This document shows positions 33,067-41,413 of a DNA stretch of 64,000 nucleotides, in pieces; position 1 is the stretch's first letter; the number at the start of each line of letters is the position of its first letter. The stretch comes from Chloroflexota bacterium. GTDB lineage: Bacteria; Chloroflexota; Dehalococcoidia; Lucifugimonadales; UBA3495. The notes beneath the pieces are model-generated. The model was not told where the DNA came from, made no database searches, and saw nothing but the letters and a program-made list of their open reading frames with translations. The stretch spans positions 128,383 through 192,382 of the forward strand of contig JAPPMU010000042.1 in NCBI GenBank assembly GCA_028873965.1. Reading direction: 5' to 3'. The translations under genes were made by a program, and so were the position numbers.

Positions 33067-35010
33067 ATGCCCGTCGTCTCTGTTGACATCAAAAGCCGCC
33101 GTCCTTACGCCGATGGCGCCCCGTTCGGCGCAACCGGCGATTACGAGCGTATCGACGGCGTGCTCGGATTTGCGGTTGACCCGGGCAATCCGGCCAATTC
33201 GGCCATCGTTGACCTGGAATACGCTCCGGTGGACGAGGAGGGATGCGTCCGGTTCGAGTCTGACTTCACTTTGGTAGCGCCACGCGATCCATCCAAAGGC
33301 AACGGTCGCGTGATCCTCGAGGTGGTCAACCGCGGCCGCCGCCGTACCGTCGCATTCTTCAATCGCGGGCCGACGCCTCCCATAGATTCCGACGCTATCC
33401 CGGAAGGCGACGGGTTCCTGCTCCGCCACGGGTACTCCGTGTTGTCCATCGGTTGGCAGTGGGACGTGTACCGCAGCAACGCTCTGCTCGGCCTGGACGC
33501 TCCGGGCATCGGCATCGACGGCCAGCCGGTGACCGGCCAAGCCTGCGTGGAGATGCGGCCCAACGTTGAGGAACGCACCCGCCTGCTGGCCAACCGCGAG
33601 CACCAGCCGTACCCGGTGGCCGACCTGCGCGACCCCGACGCCACGCTGCTGGTGCGGGACTGGGAGGACGGTCCCGACACCGTGATCCCACGCTCCCAGT
33701 GGCACTTCCCAGATGCCGAGCACGTCAGCCTGGAGTCCGGCTTCCAACCGGGCAAGATCTACTACGTCATTTACGCCGCCGCGAACCCGGTGGTGGTCGG
33801 GTGCGGAATGCTCGCCATCCGAGAGGCCGCCGGTTGGTTGCGCAACTCCTCCGACGGCAACGCGGCGCACAACGGGTACGAGCGGGTTTACGGACACGGC
33901 GTTTCGCAGTGCGGCCGTCTGCTGCGTCACCTGCTCTACCTGGGCCTGAACCTGGACCAGGAGGGCCGACCGGTGTTTGACGGCTTGCTGCCGCACGTGG
34001 CCGGTGGACGCATGGGCGAGTTCAACCACCGTTTCGCCCAACCTTCCTGCCAGTCCAACCCGGGTTTCGGGCACCAGTTCCCCTTCGCGGACAACACCCT
34101 CACCGATCCGATCACCGAGCAAACCGACGGCCTGCTTGGGCGACTGCGCGAGCTCGACGCCGTGCCGAAGATTATCTTTACCGACTCCGCCGCAGAATAC
34201 TGGCGCGGTGACGCTGCCCTTACCCACATCGACAGCGCCGGGGTCCAGGACCTGGAACCGGCGTCGGAGACGCGACGGTACCTGTTCGCCGGTACTCAGC
34301 ATCTGCCGGGCTCGCCTGAGCTGATGGTGGGCCAGGGACCGGACGGTTCCACCGGCATGCATCCCTACAACGCGGTGGACTATATTCCCCTGCTCCGGGC
34401 GGCGCTGTTCAACCTGGACCGCTGGGTTTCCCAGGGGATCGAGCCACCGCCGAGCCTGCACCCGAGGCTGAATGACCGCACAGCGACAACCGGGGCGGAT
34501 TATCTGGCCAATTCTGTAACGGTTCCCCACCGCAGCCTTCCGGATCCCGAGCGCCTGTGGCGCATTCGCGAAATCGACGTGGGGCCCTACGCCAAGCACG
34601 GCATTGCGTCCTACCCGGTGAAGGAAGGCCGGGAGTACCCCCACCTGGTTCCAGCCGCAGACGCCGACGGAAACGACGCCGCCGGGGTTCGGTTGCCGGA
34701 CCTCACGGTTCCCGTGGGCACTCACACCGGCTGGAACCTGCGCCACCCGGACACCGGAGCGCCCGAGCAGCTGATATCCATGCAGGGCTCCACCCATTGG
34801 TTCCCGGCCACCGACGCCCAACGCGACGCCGATTCTGATCCCCGCCCATCCCTCGAATCGCGGTATGCCAGCCGGGAGGAGTACGCATCCATGGTCAGGG
34901 ACGCGGCAGCCAAGTTGGCGGAGGACAGATACCTGCTGGCCGAAGATATCGACCTCGTAGTCAAATCGTGCCTGGAGCGGTACGACTGCGCCATGAGCGC
35001 CGGAGGCTAG
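33067..35010 (+). CDS. Alpha/beta-hydrolase domain protein (Abhydrolase_10 type)
   Basis: A 647-residue protein with a long N-terminal beta-rich region (residues 1-260) and a C-terminal hydrolase region. The family blocks G-H-G-V-S-Q-C-G-R-L-L-R-H-L-L (nucleophile elbow, about 277-291), N-L-D-Q-E-G-R-P-V-F-D-G-L-L-P-H-V-A-G-G-R (about 295-315) and R-F-A-Q-P are clear. The elbow reads G-x-S-Q-C, so Ser is the presumed nucleophile. Substrates of this family are unknown. GGAGG precedes the ATG. No signal peptide is visible. Confidence 0.85.
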   Translation: MPVVSVDIKSRRPYADGAPFGATGDYERIDGVLGFAVDPGNPANSAIVDLEYAPVDEEGCVRFESDFTLVAPRDPSKGNGRVILEVVNRGRRRTVAFFNRGPTPPIDSDAIPEGDGFLLRHGYSVLSIGWQWDVYRSNALLGLDAPGIGIDGQPVTGQACVEMRPNVEERTRLLANREHQPYPVADLRDPDATLLVRDWEDGPDTVIPRSQWHFPDAEHVSLESGFQPGKIYYVIYAAANPVVVGCGMLAIREAAGWLRNSSDGNAAHNGYERVYGHGVSQCGRLLRHLLYLGLNLDQEGRPVFDGLLPHVAGGRMGEFNHRFAQPSCQSNPGFGHQFPFADNTLTDPITEQTDGLLGRLRELDAVPKIIFTDSAAEYWRGDAALTHIDSAGVQDLEPASETRRYLFAGTQHLPGSPELMVGQGPDGSTGMHPYNAVDYIPLLRAALFNLDRWVSQGIEPPPSLHPRLNDRTATTGADYLANSVTVPHRSLPDPERLWRIREIDVGPYAKHGIASYPVKEGREYPHLVPAADADGNDAAGVRLPDLTVPVGTHTGWNLRHPDTGAPEQLISMQGSTHWFPATDAQRDADSDPRPSLESRYASREEYASMVRDAAAKLAEDRYLLAEDIDLVVKSCLERYDCAMSAGG

Positions 35011-35026
35011 GTAGTGCTGGCATTTC

Positions 35027-35125
35027 CCGTCATTCCCGCGAAAGCGGGAATCTAGCGAGCGTGCAATCCGGCCAACTTTCCTTTGGCAACGACTTCTGGG
35101 TTCCTGCTTTCGCAGGAACGACGGG
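35027..35125. repeat. Dispersed repeat with CGAAAG palindrome core, solo copy
   Basis: About 99 bp containing CCGTCATTCCCGCGAAAGCG at the left and GTTCCTGCTTTCGCAGGAAC at the right, the same core as at 10.9 kb and inside the MITEs. It lacks the MITE termini. Located between the Abhydrolase_10 gene and dapB. Confidence 0.6.
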
Positions 35126-35253
35126 TGATTCCTGAATGTCAACGCCACCCAGGCAGAACATCATTCCCGACCTTTACCACCTGCACCGATAACCCGAAAG
35201 ATTCGCGACGTAATCACTGACCAGACTTCTCCAATGAACGGCGAGGTAGAACT

Positions 35254-36063
35254 ATGACGGTTCAAACCGACAACGGCATGATTTCAGTGGTGGTGCACGG
35301 CGCCACGGGCAGGATGGGGGCTGAAACCGTGCGTGCGGTAGCGGCGGCGGACGATGTGACGCTGGTGGGCGCCACCTGCCACACCCCCAGGGGCGACGTG
35401 CTGCCCACCCCCGCCGGCGAGGTTCCGCTGTCCACCGACCTTGCCTCCATGCTGGACGCCACGCAACCGCAGGTGATGGTCGAGTTCACTCACGCCGAAG
35501 CCTGCATGGAGGCGGCGCCTCTGGCCGCCAGCCGGGGCATCCACATGGTGCTGGGCGCCAGCGGTCTCAACGCCGACCAACTGCAAACGCTGGACACGAT
35601 GAGCCGCGAACACGGCATCGGCGTGATCGTTGCCCCGAACTTTGCCCTGGGCGCGGTCGTACTGAAGAAACTGGCGGAACAGGCGGCCGCATTCTTCGAC
35701 TACGTGGACGTGGTTGAAGCCCACCATGAGATGAAGATCGATGCCCCCTCCGGGTTTTCCCTGGCCATCGCCCGGGGCGCCCGAGATGCGCGGGGCAGCG
35801 ACTTCCAGCGCAACGAGACCACCGTCCATCACCTGCCGGAGACTCGCGGCGGCGACGTGGGCGGGGTGGGCATCCACAGCCTGAGGCTGCCGGGTCGCAG
35901 CGCCCACCACGAGGTGATTTTCGGCGCCGCCGGCCAGACCCTGAGCATCCGACACGACACGCTGGGCCGAGACTGCTACATGCCGGGCGTGCTCCGCTGC
36001 GTTCGGGAGGTCGTGCGCCGGCCCGGTCTGACTGTGGGACTGGAAGCCGTGCTGGGACTTTAG
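35254..36063 (+). CDS. dapB: 4-hydroxy-tetrahydrodipicolinate reductase
   Basis: A 269-residue enzyme of normal length. The N-terminal Rossmann motif is V-V-H-G-A-T-G-R-M-G (about 12-21) and the signature V-E-A-H-H-E-M-K-I-D-A-P-S-G (about 153-166) carries the catalytic His pair and Lys. It reduces dihydrodipicolinate with NAD(P)H in lysine/diaminopimelate synthesis. GAGG precedes the ATG. It is followed by asd and dapA on the same strand. Confidence 0.96.
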   Translation: MTVQTDNGMISVVVHGATGRMGAETVRAVAAADDVTLVGATCHTPRGDVLPTPAGEVPLSTDLASMLDATQPQVMVEFTHAEACMEAAPLAASRGIHMVLGASGLNADQLQTLDTMSREHGIGVIVAPNFALGAVVLKKLAEQAAAFFDYVDVVEAHHEMKIDAPSGFSLAIARGARDARGSDFQRNETTVHHLPETRGGDVGGVGIHSLRLPGRSAHHEVIFGAAGQTLSIRHDTLGRDCYMPGVLRCVREVVRRPGLTVGLEAVLGL

Positions 36064-36192
36064 TCCTCCGCGCGCCTACGCTTTTATGGACGGAAAGGGC
36101 AGCCGGTTGTACCCTGATTAAGTGATATGCAGGAGTGGGTGTCTCCGCCGCGCCATTCCGCAAATTCAATCTTCAACCAAGGCAGGAGCAAC

Positions 36193-37227
36193 ATGGACCT
36201 TCAGGGCATGAAACTGGCCATCGTAGGAGCCACCGGCGCAGTGGGGCAGGAAACCCTGCGCCTGATCGAAGCGCGTTATCCGAAACACGATAACCTGAAG
36301 CTCCTGGCATCCAAGCGTTCGGCGGGTCGCAAGCTGGAGGTAAACGGCAAAACATTCACGGTGGAAGAAACCACCGATGACAGCTTCACCGACGTTGACA
36401 TCGCGTTCATTTCGGCGCGCACCGAGGACTCGCGCCGCTTCGGACCGGTGGCGGCAAACGCGGGGGCGTTGGTGATCGACGACTCCAGCGCTTTTCGCAT
36501 GGACCCGGCGGTGCCCCTGGTGGTTCCGGAAGTTAACGGCGAAGACCTGGACTGGCACGATGGCATCGTGTCCATCCCCAACTGCTCAACCACCCCGCTG
36601 GTTATGGTGGCGCACCCGCTGCGGCAGGCCAGCCCCATACGTCGCATCGTGGCCGATACCTACCAGTCGGTTTCCGGCGCCGGCGGCGCGGCCATGAACG
36701 AGCTGCGAGACCAAACCCGCACCGTCATGCACGGAGGTCCCGCCGAGCCGGACGCTCAGCCCAAGCAGATCGCCTTCAACGTGATTCCCCAAATCGACAG
36801 TTTCAACGAATCGGGATACACCCGAGAAGAACAGAAGATGATCGACGAGAGCCGCAAAATCCTGCACGCGCCGGATATTGCGGTTTCAGCAACCTGCGTG
36901 CGCGTGCCCGTGTTCGTGTCCCATTGCGTGGCCGCACACCTGGAGTTTGACGCCCCGGTGTCTCCAGGCGAAGCTCGGGAGATGCTGAGCGTGATGCCCG
37001 GCGTGACGGTGCTCGACGATCCGGGCGCGTCTCTCTATCCCATGCCCATCGACGCCGCCGGATCGGATGACGTGTTCGTGGGAAGGATCCGGCAAGACGC
37101 CTCGCACCCCAACGGTCTGGCCATGTGGGTGGTCACCGATAATCTGGTCAAGGGAGCGGCCCTCAACGCCTTGCAGATTGCCGAGGAAGCCGTCGCTCGC
37201 GGAGTAATTCACGGCAAGAAAAACTAA
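36193..37227 (+). CDS. asd: Aspartate-semialdehyde dehydrogenase
   Basis: A 344-residue enzyme. The NADP-binding N-terminus is A-I-V-G-A-T-G-A-V-G-Q-E-T-L (about 9-22), the active-site Cys lies in S-I-P-N-C-S-T-T-P-L-V (about 127-137), followed by T-Y-Q-S-V-S-G-A-G-G. It converts aspartyl phosphate to aspartate semialdehyde. Start is the ATG at 36193 with AGGAG 6 bases upstream; the track of the frame extends further up without support. Lies between dapB and dapA. Confidence 0.96.
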   Translation: MDLQGMKLAIVGATGAVGQETLRLIEARYPKHDNLKLLASKRSAGRKLEVNGKTFTVEETTDDSFTDVDIAFISARTEDSRRFGPVAANAGALVIDDSSAFRMDPAVPLVVPEVNGEDLDWHDGIVSIPNCSTTPLVMVAHPLRQASPIRRIVADTYQSVSGAGGAAMNELRDQTRTVMHGGPAEPDAQPKQIAFNVIPQIDSFNESGYTREEQKMIDESRKILHAPDIAVSATCVRVPVFVSHCVAAHLEFDAPVSPGEAREMLSVMPGVTVLDDPGASLYPMPIDAAGSDDVFVGRIRQDASHPNGLAMWVVTDNLVKGAALNALQIAEEAVARGVIHGKKN

Positions 37228-37280
37228 CGCGCGTTCAAGTGTATAGAGAACTCACGCGCACCCGATTTACGGCGGGGGAA

Positions 37281-37391
37281 CGTCAGAATCAGGTTTTCAA
37301 GATTTGGGGATCATCAGGATTAGGACCGTTTTATGATGGATATCTCCCAATCCTGACCAATCATAAAATCCCGTAAATCTTGCTGCTGGCG
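37281..37391. repeat. Degenerate relative of the TGTCAGAA element
   Basis: Begins CGTCAGAATCAGG and ends CTTGCTGCTGGCG, an imperfect inverted repeat, with AAAATCC-type words inside. It resembles the 90-bp element at 24851. Part of the 664-bp asd-dapA gap (37228-37891) that also contains the tandem MITE and the dapA promoter. Confidence 0.45.
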
Positions 37392-37420
37392 AGTTACGAA
37401 AGAGGGTACGCATGAGGTAT

Positions 37421-37584
37421 CAGGGCTATCGCATATGAACGGTTTTAGTACCGTCATACCGGCGAAAGCCGGTATCCAGTGACCGCAGTCTGCTGTTTCC
37501 TTGCGAATATCAAGCCAATAACAGGCTCTGGACTCCGGTTTTCGCCGGAGTGACGCCGTTGTAATTTCATATGCGATTGCCCTG
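37421..37584. mobile_element. 164-bp MITE-like element, tandem copy A
   Basis: Bounded by CAGGGCTATCGCATATGAA and TTCATATGCGATTGCCCTG, 19-bp inverted repeats with one mismatch. It is preceded by CATGAGGTAT (37411-37420) and followed by the same 10 bp (37585-37594), consistent with a target duplication. It contains the CGTCATACCGGCGAAAGCCG core and a CTCCGGTTTTCGCCGGAG hairpin. Identical to copy B by eye. Confidence 0.82.
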
Positions 37585-37594
37585 CATGAGGTAT

Positions 37595-37758
37595 CAGGGC
37601 TATCGCATATGAACGGTTTTAGTACCGTCATACCGGCGAAAGCCGGTATCCAGTGACCGCAGTCTGCTGTTTCCTTGCGAATATCAAGCCAATAACAGGC
37701 TCTGGACTCCGGTTTTCGCCGGAGTGACGCCGTTGTAATTTCATATGCGATTGCCCTG
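37595..37758. mobile_element. 164-bp MITE-like element, tandem copy B
   Basis: Identical in sequence to copy A, directly after the shared CATGAGGTAT, and followed by a third CATGAGGTAT (37759-37768). The identity of both copies and the shared junction point to recent duplication of the whole 174-bp unit (slippage, unequal exchange or insertion at the junction). Its right end lies 19 bp before the dapA -35 box. Confidence 0.82.
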
Positions 37759-37777
37759 CATGAGGTATAGAGAACAT

Positions 37778-37805
37778 TTGACATAGCACACTAGGTGTGT
37801 ATAAT
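37778..37805 (+). promoter_or_regulatory. Consensus sigma70 promoter of dapA with palindrome in the spacer
   Basis: TTGACA (37778-37783) and TATAAT (37800-37805) with a 16-bp spacer; both hexamers are perfect. The spacer contains CACAC-TAG-GTGTG, a 5-bp-arm palindrome (37787-37799) that could be an operator. The leader to the dapA ATG is about 80 bases and shows no lysine-riboswitch-like structure that I can recognise. Confidence 0.8.
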
Positions 37806-37891
37806 GCGCAAAATATCCAAACCGCTTGCCATCAGACATGATAGGGCATGATGCAAACTGCCTAGCAATAGCAACGGAGGAGGGACCAGTT

Positions 37892-38794
37892 ATGCCGACT
37901 GAAATTGGCCGGCTGATTACCGCTATGGTAACGCCGTTTGACGCTGACGGGCAGGTTGACTACGAACAAGCCAAGCGGCTCGCCTTGGCACTGCTGGACT
38001 CCGGTTCAGACGGACTGGTGATTACGGGCACCACCGGAGAGGGTCCGGCGTTGTCCATGGAGGAAAAGGCTCGCCTCTATGGCGAAGTTAAGGACGCCAT
38101 CGGCTCTCGGGGCGCGGTGATTGCCGGTACCAGCGACAACAACACCGCCGCTTCCATTGAGCTCAGCCGCGAAGCGGAACAAGTTGGCGCCGATGCTCTT
38201 CTGCTGACCGTACCAGCGTACAACAAGCCCCCCCAGGAAGGACTGTTTCAGCATTTCCGCGCATTGGCGGAGTGTACGAACCTCCCCGGCATGTTGTACA
38301 ACGTTCCCAGCCGAACCAGTCTGAACATGACCAACGACACCACGGTACGGCTTTCCCAGATCGAGAACATCATCGGGATCAAGGAAGCCAGCAGCGATCC
38401 GGTTCAGATCGCCAAAGTAATTCGCGACACTCCCGACGACTTCCGCGTGTGGTCCGGCAACGACGACGAAACCTTCCCGATCATGTCCATGGGTGGGTAC
38501 GGCGTGGTCAGCGTAGCCGCTCACCTGGTGGGCGCCCAAATCAAGCAGATGATGGGGTTGGTCCTGGAAGGCGACGTGGAAGCGGCCGGCGCCGAGCACC
38601 TGCGCCTGCTGGACATGTTCAAAGGACTGTTCATCGTCTCCAATCCGATCCCGGTCAAATACGGGCTGAACCGCGTCGGCTTTGACGTTGGCGACCCCCG
38701 TTTGCCACTGGTTCCGCCCGACAATCGCACGGCGGAACAACTGGACGAATTGCTGGACCGATACGAGATCGACATCACCGCGCCGGCCGACTGA
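37892..38794 (+). CDS. dapA: 4-hydroxy-tetrahydrodipicolinate synthase
   Basis: A 300-residue TIM-barrel aldolase. It shows the T-T-G-E-G-P-A-L substrate loop (about 44-51), V-P-A-Y-N-K-P-P-Q-E-G (about 105-115, catalytic Tyr region), Y-N-V-P-S-R-T (about 134-140), and G-I-K-E-A-S-S-D with the Schiff-base Lys (about 161-168). It condenses pyruvate with aspartate semialdehyde. Start is the ATG at 37892 with GGAGGAGG upstream. It has its own consensus promoter, distinct from dapB-asd. Confidence 0.95.
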   Translation: MPTEIGRLITAMVTPFDADGQVDYEQAKRLALALLDSGSDGLVITGTTGEGPALSMEEKARLYGEVKDAIGSRGAVIAGTSDNNTAASIELSREAEQVGADALLLTVPAYNKPPQEGLFQHFRALAECTNLPGMLYNVPSRTSLNMTNDTTVRLSQIENIIGIKEASSDPVQIAKVIRDTPDDFRVWSGNDDETFPIMSMGGYGVVSVAAHLVGAQIKQMMGLVLEGDVEAAGAEHLRLLDMFKGLFIVSNPIPVKYGLNRVGFDVGDPRLPLVPPDNRTAEQLDELLDRYEIDITAPAD

Positions 38795-38936
38795 ACAGGT
38801 CGGCGCGCTCAATTAGGGGCCAACGAACACGCTTCTCACGCGGTTTGATCATCATTGACTTCGCATACATTTCATTGGCCATAGGCCGTCAGTTCCACAG
38901 TTTATATCTAGCCTTGTGATGACGAGGAGTACCGAA

Positions 38937-39848
38937 ATGGCTTTGAAGACCGTTATTTTTGTAGATGGGCAGAACTTCCGGCACAACCTCAGGGACTTCC
39001 ATTTCCGATCTGATCCACCACATCCCAACAATCCGGAATACCGTCTGGATGAGAAGCACTTCCGGTGGCAGGAGTTTTTCCAGGATGCTCTGGCGAAGTT
39101 CGATTACGTAACCGGATGGCAGCATCAACTGGCCAGGGTTTACTGGTACTACGCGGAAAACATCACGCCGTGGTCCCCCAACCTGTGGCGCGCCCAACGC
39201 ATCGTCGACGACTACGGCATGCGGATACCCGAGCTCACCACTGACCTGGTCATCCAGAAGGCGCAGGACTGGTACGAGCACGAATTCCGCCGCTTCCACC
39301 AACTGCGCAAATCGGTGTTCGAAGAGATCCAGCAAAACACCAATTTCCTCGAATTCAGGTACGTTGGGCAATACGTGGTCCAGCCGTTCCGGCCGTACCG
39401 CCTGGAATACGATTACGACGGCAACATAAACTTCCAGGGCACCCAGGTGGGCGAGAAGGGAGTCGATATCGGCATCGCCGTGGACATGATCTCGAAGATG
39501 GAAAGTTTCGACGCGGCGGTCCTGGTTTCCGGCGGCAGCGATTTCTTCCCGGTGGTGAAGTTCCTGAAAGACAACCTCAAGTATGTCTACCACTTCTCCG
39601 TGGGTCGCGGAGTGGGCCACGACACGCAGTTCTTCTCGTCTTCATTGCGCGGCGTAGTGGACTGTTTCCAGGGGTTTGACGAACTGGAGCTCCTGACCAA
39701 TTACGTGAACGAGCATGCCGGTATTCCCCCCGCGATCATGGATACCATCAACATGCGGGCCGCGGAACTGGAACGTATCCTCGACGAAGAGTCGCTGGAC
39801 TACAACCATCCGCGAGAGCGCGACGCTGCGATGATTCAACGCCGCTAG
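38937..39848 (+). CDS. NYN-domain protein (LabA/PIN-like RNase)
   Basis: A 303-residue protein. The NYN core begins V-I-F-V-D-G-Q-N-F-R-H-N-L (about 6-18, first Asp and Asn), continues with K-G-V-D-I-G-I-A-V-D-M (about 173-183) and L-V-S-G-G-S-D-F-F-P-V-V (about 194-205), which supply the acidic cluster of a Mg-dependent RNase. An extra C-terminal helical segment (about 245-303) of unknown role follows. GAGGAG precedes the ATG at 38937. Stand-alone gene. Confidence 0.88.
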   Translation: MALKTVIFVDGQNFRHNLRDFHFRSDPPHPNNPEYRLDEKHFRWQEFFQDALAKFDYVTGWQHQLARVYWYYAENITPWSPNLWRAQRIVDDYGMRIPELTTDLVIQKAQDWYEHEFRRFHQLRKSVFEEIQQNTNFLEFRYVGQYVVQPFRPYRLEYDYDGNINFQGTQVGEKGVDIGIAVDMISKMESFDAAVLVSGGSDFFPVVKFLKDNLKYVYHFSVGRGVGHDTQFFSSSLRGVVDCFQGFDELELLTNYVNEHAGIPPAIMDTINMRAAELERILDEESLDYNHPRERDAAMIQRR

Positions 39849-39870
39849 TCGCACGCTTCCAACCACTGCG

Positions 39871-40542
39871 CTAGCGGTTTGGCGGGATTTCGACCGTCCG
39901 TGGCCGGAGTCTGTCGGCGTAAACGCCGCGGTACGATTCCGGGACCAGCGCGGCTATCCGTTCCATCACCATATCCGTCACCGAGTGCAGCAGCGCGTCG
40001 GTAATCGGCCCTTCGATCTGAGGCGGCGTGAACGGGGTCCCAATGTTTACCTGCCAGCTCGCCAGGGGCACCGGCATGTGCCAGGACGCAAACTTTTCGG
40101 AGCCGGCAATGCCCACCGGCAAGATGGGAGCCTGCGTCTTCAACGCCAGCCAGGCCAGACCGGTCTTGGCCCGTTGCAACTGACCCGTGGGACTGATGCT
40201 TCCCTCGGGGAACATGAGAATGGCCTTGTCCTCCTGTAGCGCTCCCAACGCATAGCGAAGGGCTCCACCACCTCCCCGCTGCCGGTCCAACGGCACCGCC
40301 CCCACCGCGTTGCAGTAAAACCGGCCGATGGGCTTTTCCCACAACTCCTTCTTGGCAAGGAAGATGATCTGACGCGGCAACGCCACGACCAGCGTCCCCG
40401 CGTCGTTCAGCGAAAGATGGTTGCTGGCGACCAATAACGGCCCATAGGGAGGCATGGCTTCCTGGCCGGAGATCGTCAGCCGGCCGGTGACGCTCCAAAT
40501 GGCTTGCCCGAAGCGCCTGCTGGGTTGATAAAGCCAAGCCAT
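39871..40542 (-). CDS. plsC: 1-acyl-sn-glycerol-3-phosphate acyltransferase
   Basis: A 223-residue PlsC-family enzyme. The H-x4-D motif is N-H-L-S-L-N-D (about 41-47), and the substrate-binding F-P-E-G-S-I-S-P-T-G block lies at about 114-123, followed by a V-G-I-A-G strand. It acylates lysophosphatidate at the inner membrane face. It follows cmk by 5 bp and is cotranscribed with it, an arrangement common in bacteria. Confidence 0.92.
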   Translation of the reverse strand: MAWLYQPSRRFGQAIWSVTGRLTISGQEAMPPYGPLLVASNHLSLNDAGTLVVALPRQIIFLAKKELWEKPIGRFYCNAVGAVPLDRQRGGGGALRYALGALQEDKAILMFPEGSISPTGQLQRAKTGLAWLALKTQAPILPVGIAGSEKFASWHMPVPLASWQVNIGTPFTPPQIEGPITDALLHSVTDMVMERIAALVPESYRGVYADRLRPRTVEIPPNR

Positions 40543-40547
40543 GGCGA

Positions 40548-41276
40548 TTACCCGCGCGGTTCGGCGGCCTGATCGCTGCTCGCGACGGACTGGATGGCCG
40601 CCACTACAGCGGACACGGTCTGGTCAAAGTCCATGTCATCCGTCCGAATGACTACGGCGTCGGCGGCCGCCACCAACGGGGAGTCGGCGCGCTCCATGTC
40701 CATACGGTCCCGCCGCAACGTGTCGGCCAACACCTGATCGTATGGAACCTCGGGATCCGCGAGGATGATCTGGGCGTGGCGTCGCCGCGCGCGCTCCGCT
40801 GGAGCAGCATCAATGTAGAGCTTCAGGTCGGCTTCGGGCAACACGACGGACCCAATATCCCTGCCGGCCATGACCATTCCCCCGGCTCCGGCGATGGCCC
40901 TTTGTTGTTTGACCAGTTCGACCCGGACGGCCGACACCGCCGAAACCGCCGACACGTTGCTGTCCACGTCTGCGGTAACCAGTTCGTCGCGCAGCGGCTT
41001 ACCATCAACCAGAATGGTTGCAGCGTTGTCGTCGTCCTGAGCCGGTTCCATCCGGCAACGCGCGGCCAATTCGGCGACTGCGCCAGCGTCGGTGGCAGCG
41101 ATCCCACGATGCAGGGCCAGCCAGGTTACAGCACGGTACATTATTCCCGTGTCCAGGAACCGCAACCCGGCTATCCGCGCCGCGGCTTTCCCCACCGAGC
41201 TTTTTCCGGACGCCACCGGGCCGTCAATAGCCACGACCGGGGCGACGCATGAGGGTGACACGCTGCTGGGCTCCAT
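40548..41276 (-). CDS. cmk: Cytidylate kinase
   Basis: A 242-residue nucleoside-monophosphate kinase. The P-loop is D-G-P-V-A-S-G-K-S-S-V-G-K (about 19-31), the C-M-P-binding L-D-T-G-I-M-Y-R-A-V (about 40-49), the A-G-R-D-I-G (about 136-141) and the R-R-R-H-A region of the lid are all present. It phosphorylates CMP and dCMP. Start is the ATG at 41276; a TATAAT lies 7 bases upstream, so the message may be leaderless. Confidence 0.95.
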   Translation of the reverse strand: MEPSSVSPSCVAPVVAIDGPVASGKSSVGKAAARIAGLRFLDTGIMYRAVTWLALHRGIAATDAGAVAELAARCRMEPAQDDDNAATILVDGKPLRDELVTADVDSNVSAVSAVSAVRVELVKQQRAIAGAGGMVMAGRDIGSVVLPEADLKLYIDAAPAERARRRHAQIILADPEVPYDQVLADTLRRDRMDMERADSPLVAAADAVVIRTDDMDFDQTVSAVVAAIQSVASSDQAAEPRG

Positions 41277-41283
41277 GGACGAA

Positions 41284-41289
41284 ATTATA
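41284..41289 (-). promoter_or_regulatory. Extended -10 box of cmk
   Basis: TGCTATAAT on the minus strand with TATAAT at 41284-41289, only 7 bases before the cmk ATG. No Shine-Dalgarno sequence fits between. Confidence 0.5.
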
Positions 41290-41321
41290 GCATCGTACCC
41301 AAATCGACATGGCAGCAACTC

Positions 41322-41402
41322 CAGGGCCTTTCAGTTTTCGCAAACTTCAGCCCGTCGCTCCGGCTTTCGTCGGAATGACGGATTAACTTTGCACAGGCCC
41401 TG
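41322..41402. repeat. 81-bp element with CAGGGCCT inverted ends
   Basis: CAGGGCCT (41322-41329) and AGGCCCTG (41395-41402) bound a stretch that contains a degenerate CGAAAG-type core (GTCGCTCCGGCTTTCGTCGG). It lies between divergent/convergent genes cmk and comEC (both minus) in the spacer. Single copy here. Confidence 0.45.
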
Positions 41403-41413
41403 ACGATGAATGA

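Noticed and set aside
32974..35148. 724-codon ORF opposite the Abhydrolase_10 gene
   Set aside because: Long antisense frame produced by high GC codon bias; the plus-strand protein has clear family motifs, a Shine-Dalgarno site and the expected length.
37411..37768. CRISPR array
   Set aside because: Repeat units are 174 bp, only two, with inverted ends; there is no short repeat-spacer pattern and no cas gene in the window.
37320..37784. 154-codon minus-strand ORF with two identical 58-residue repeats
   Set aside because: It is a reading of the tandem 164-bp element; the peptide WIPAFAGMT is the well-known spurious translation of this repeat type. No start context.
37806..37891. Lysine riboswitch in the dapA leader
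   Set aside because: The leader is only about 80 bases and lacks the multi-helix core expected of the lysine riboswitch.
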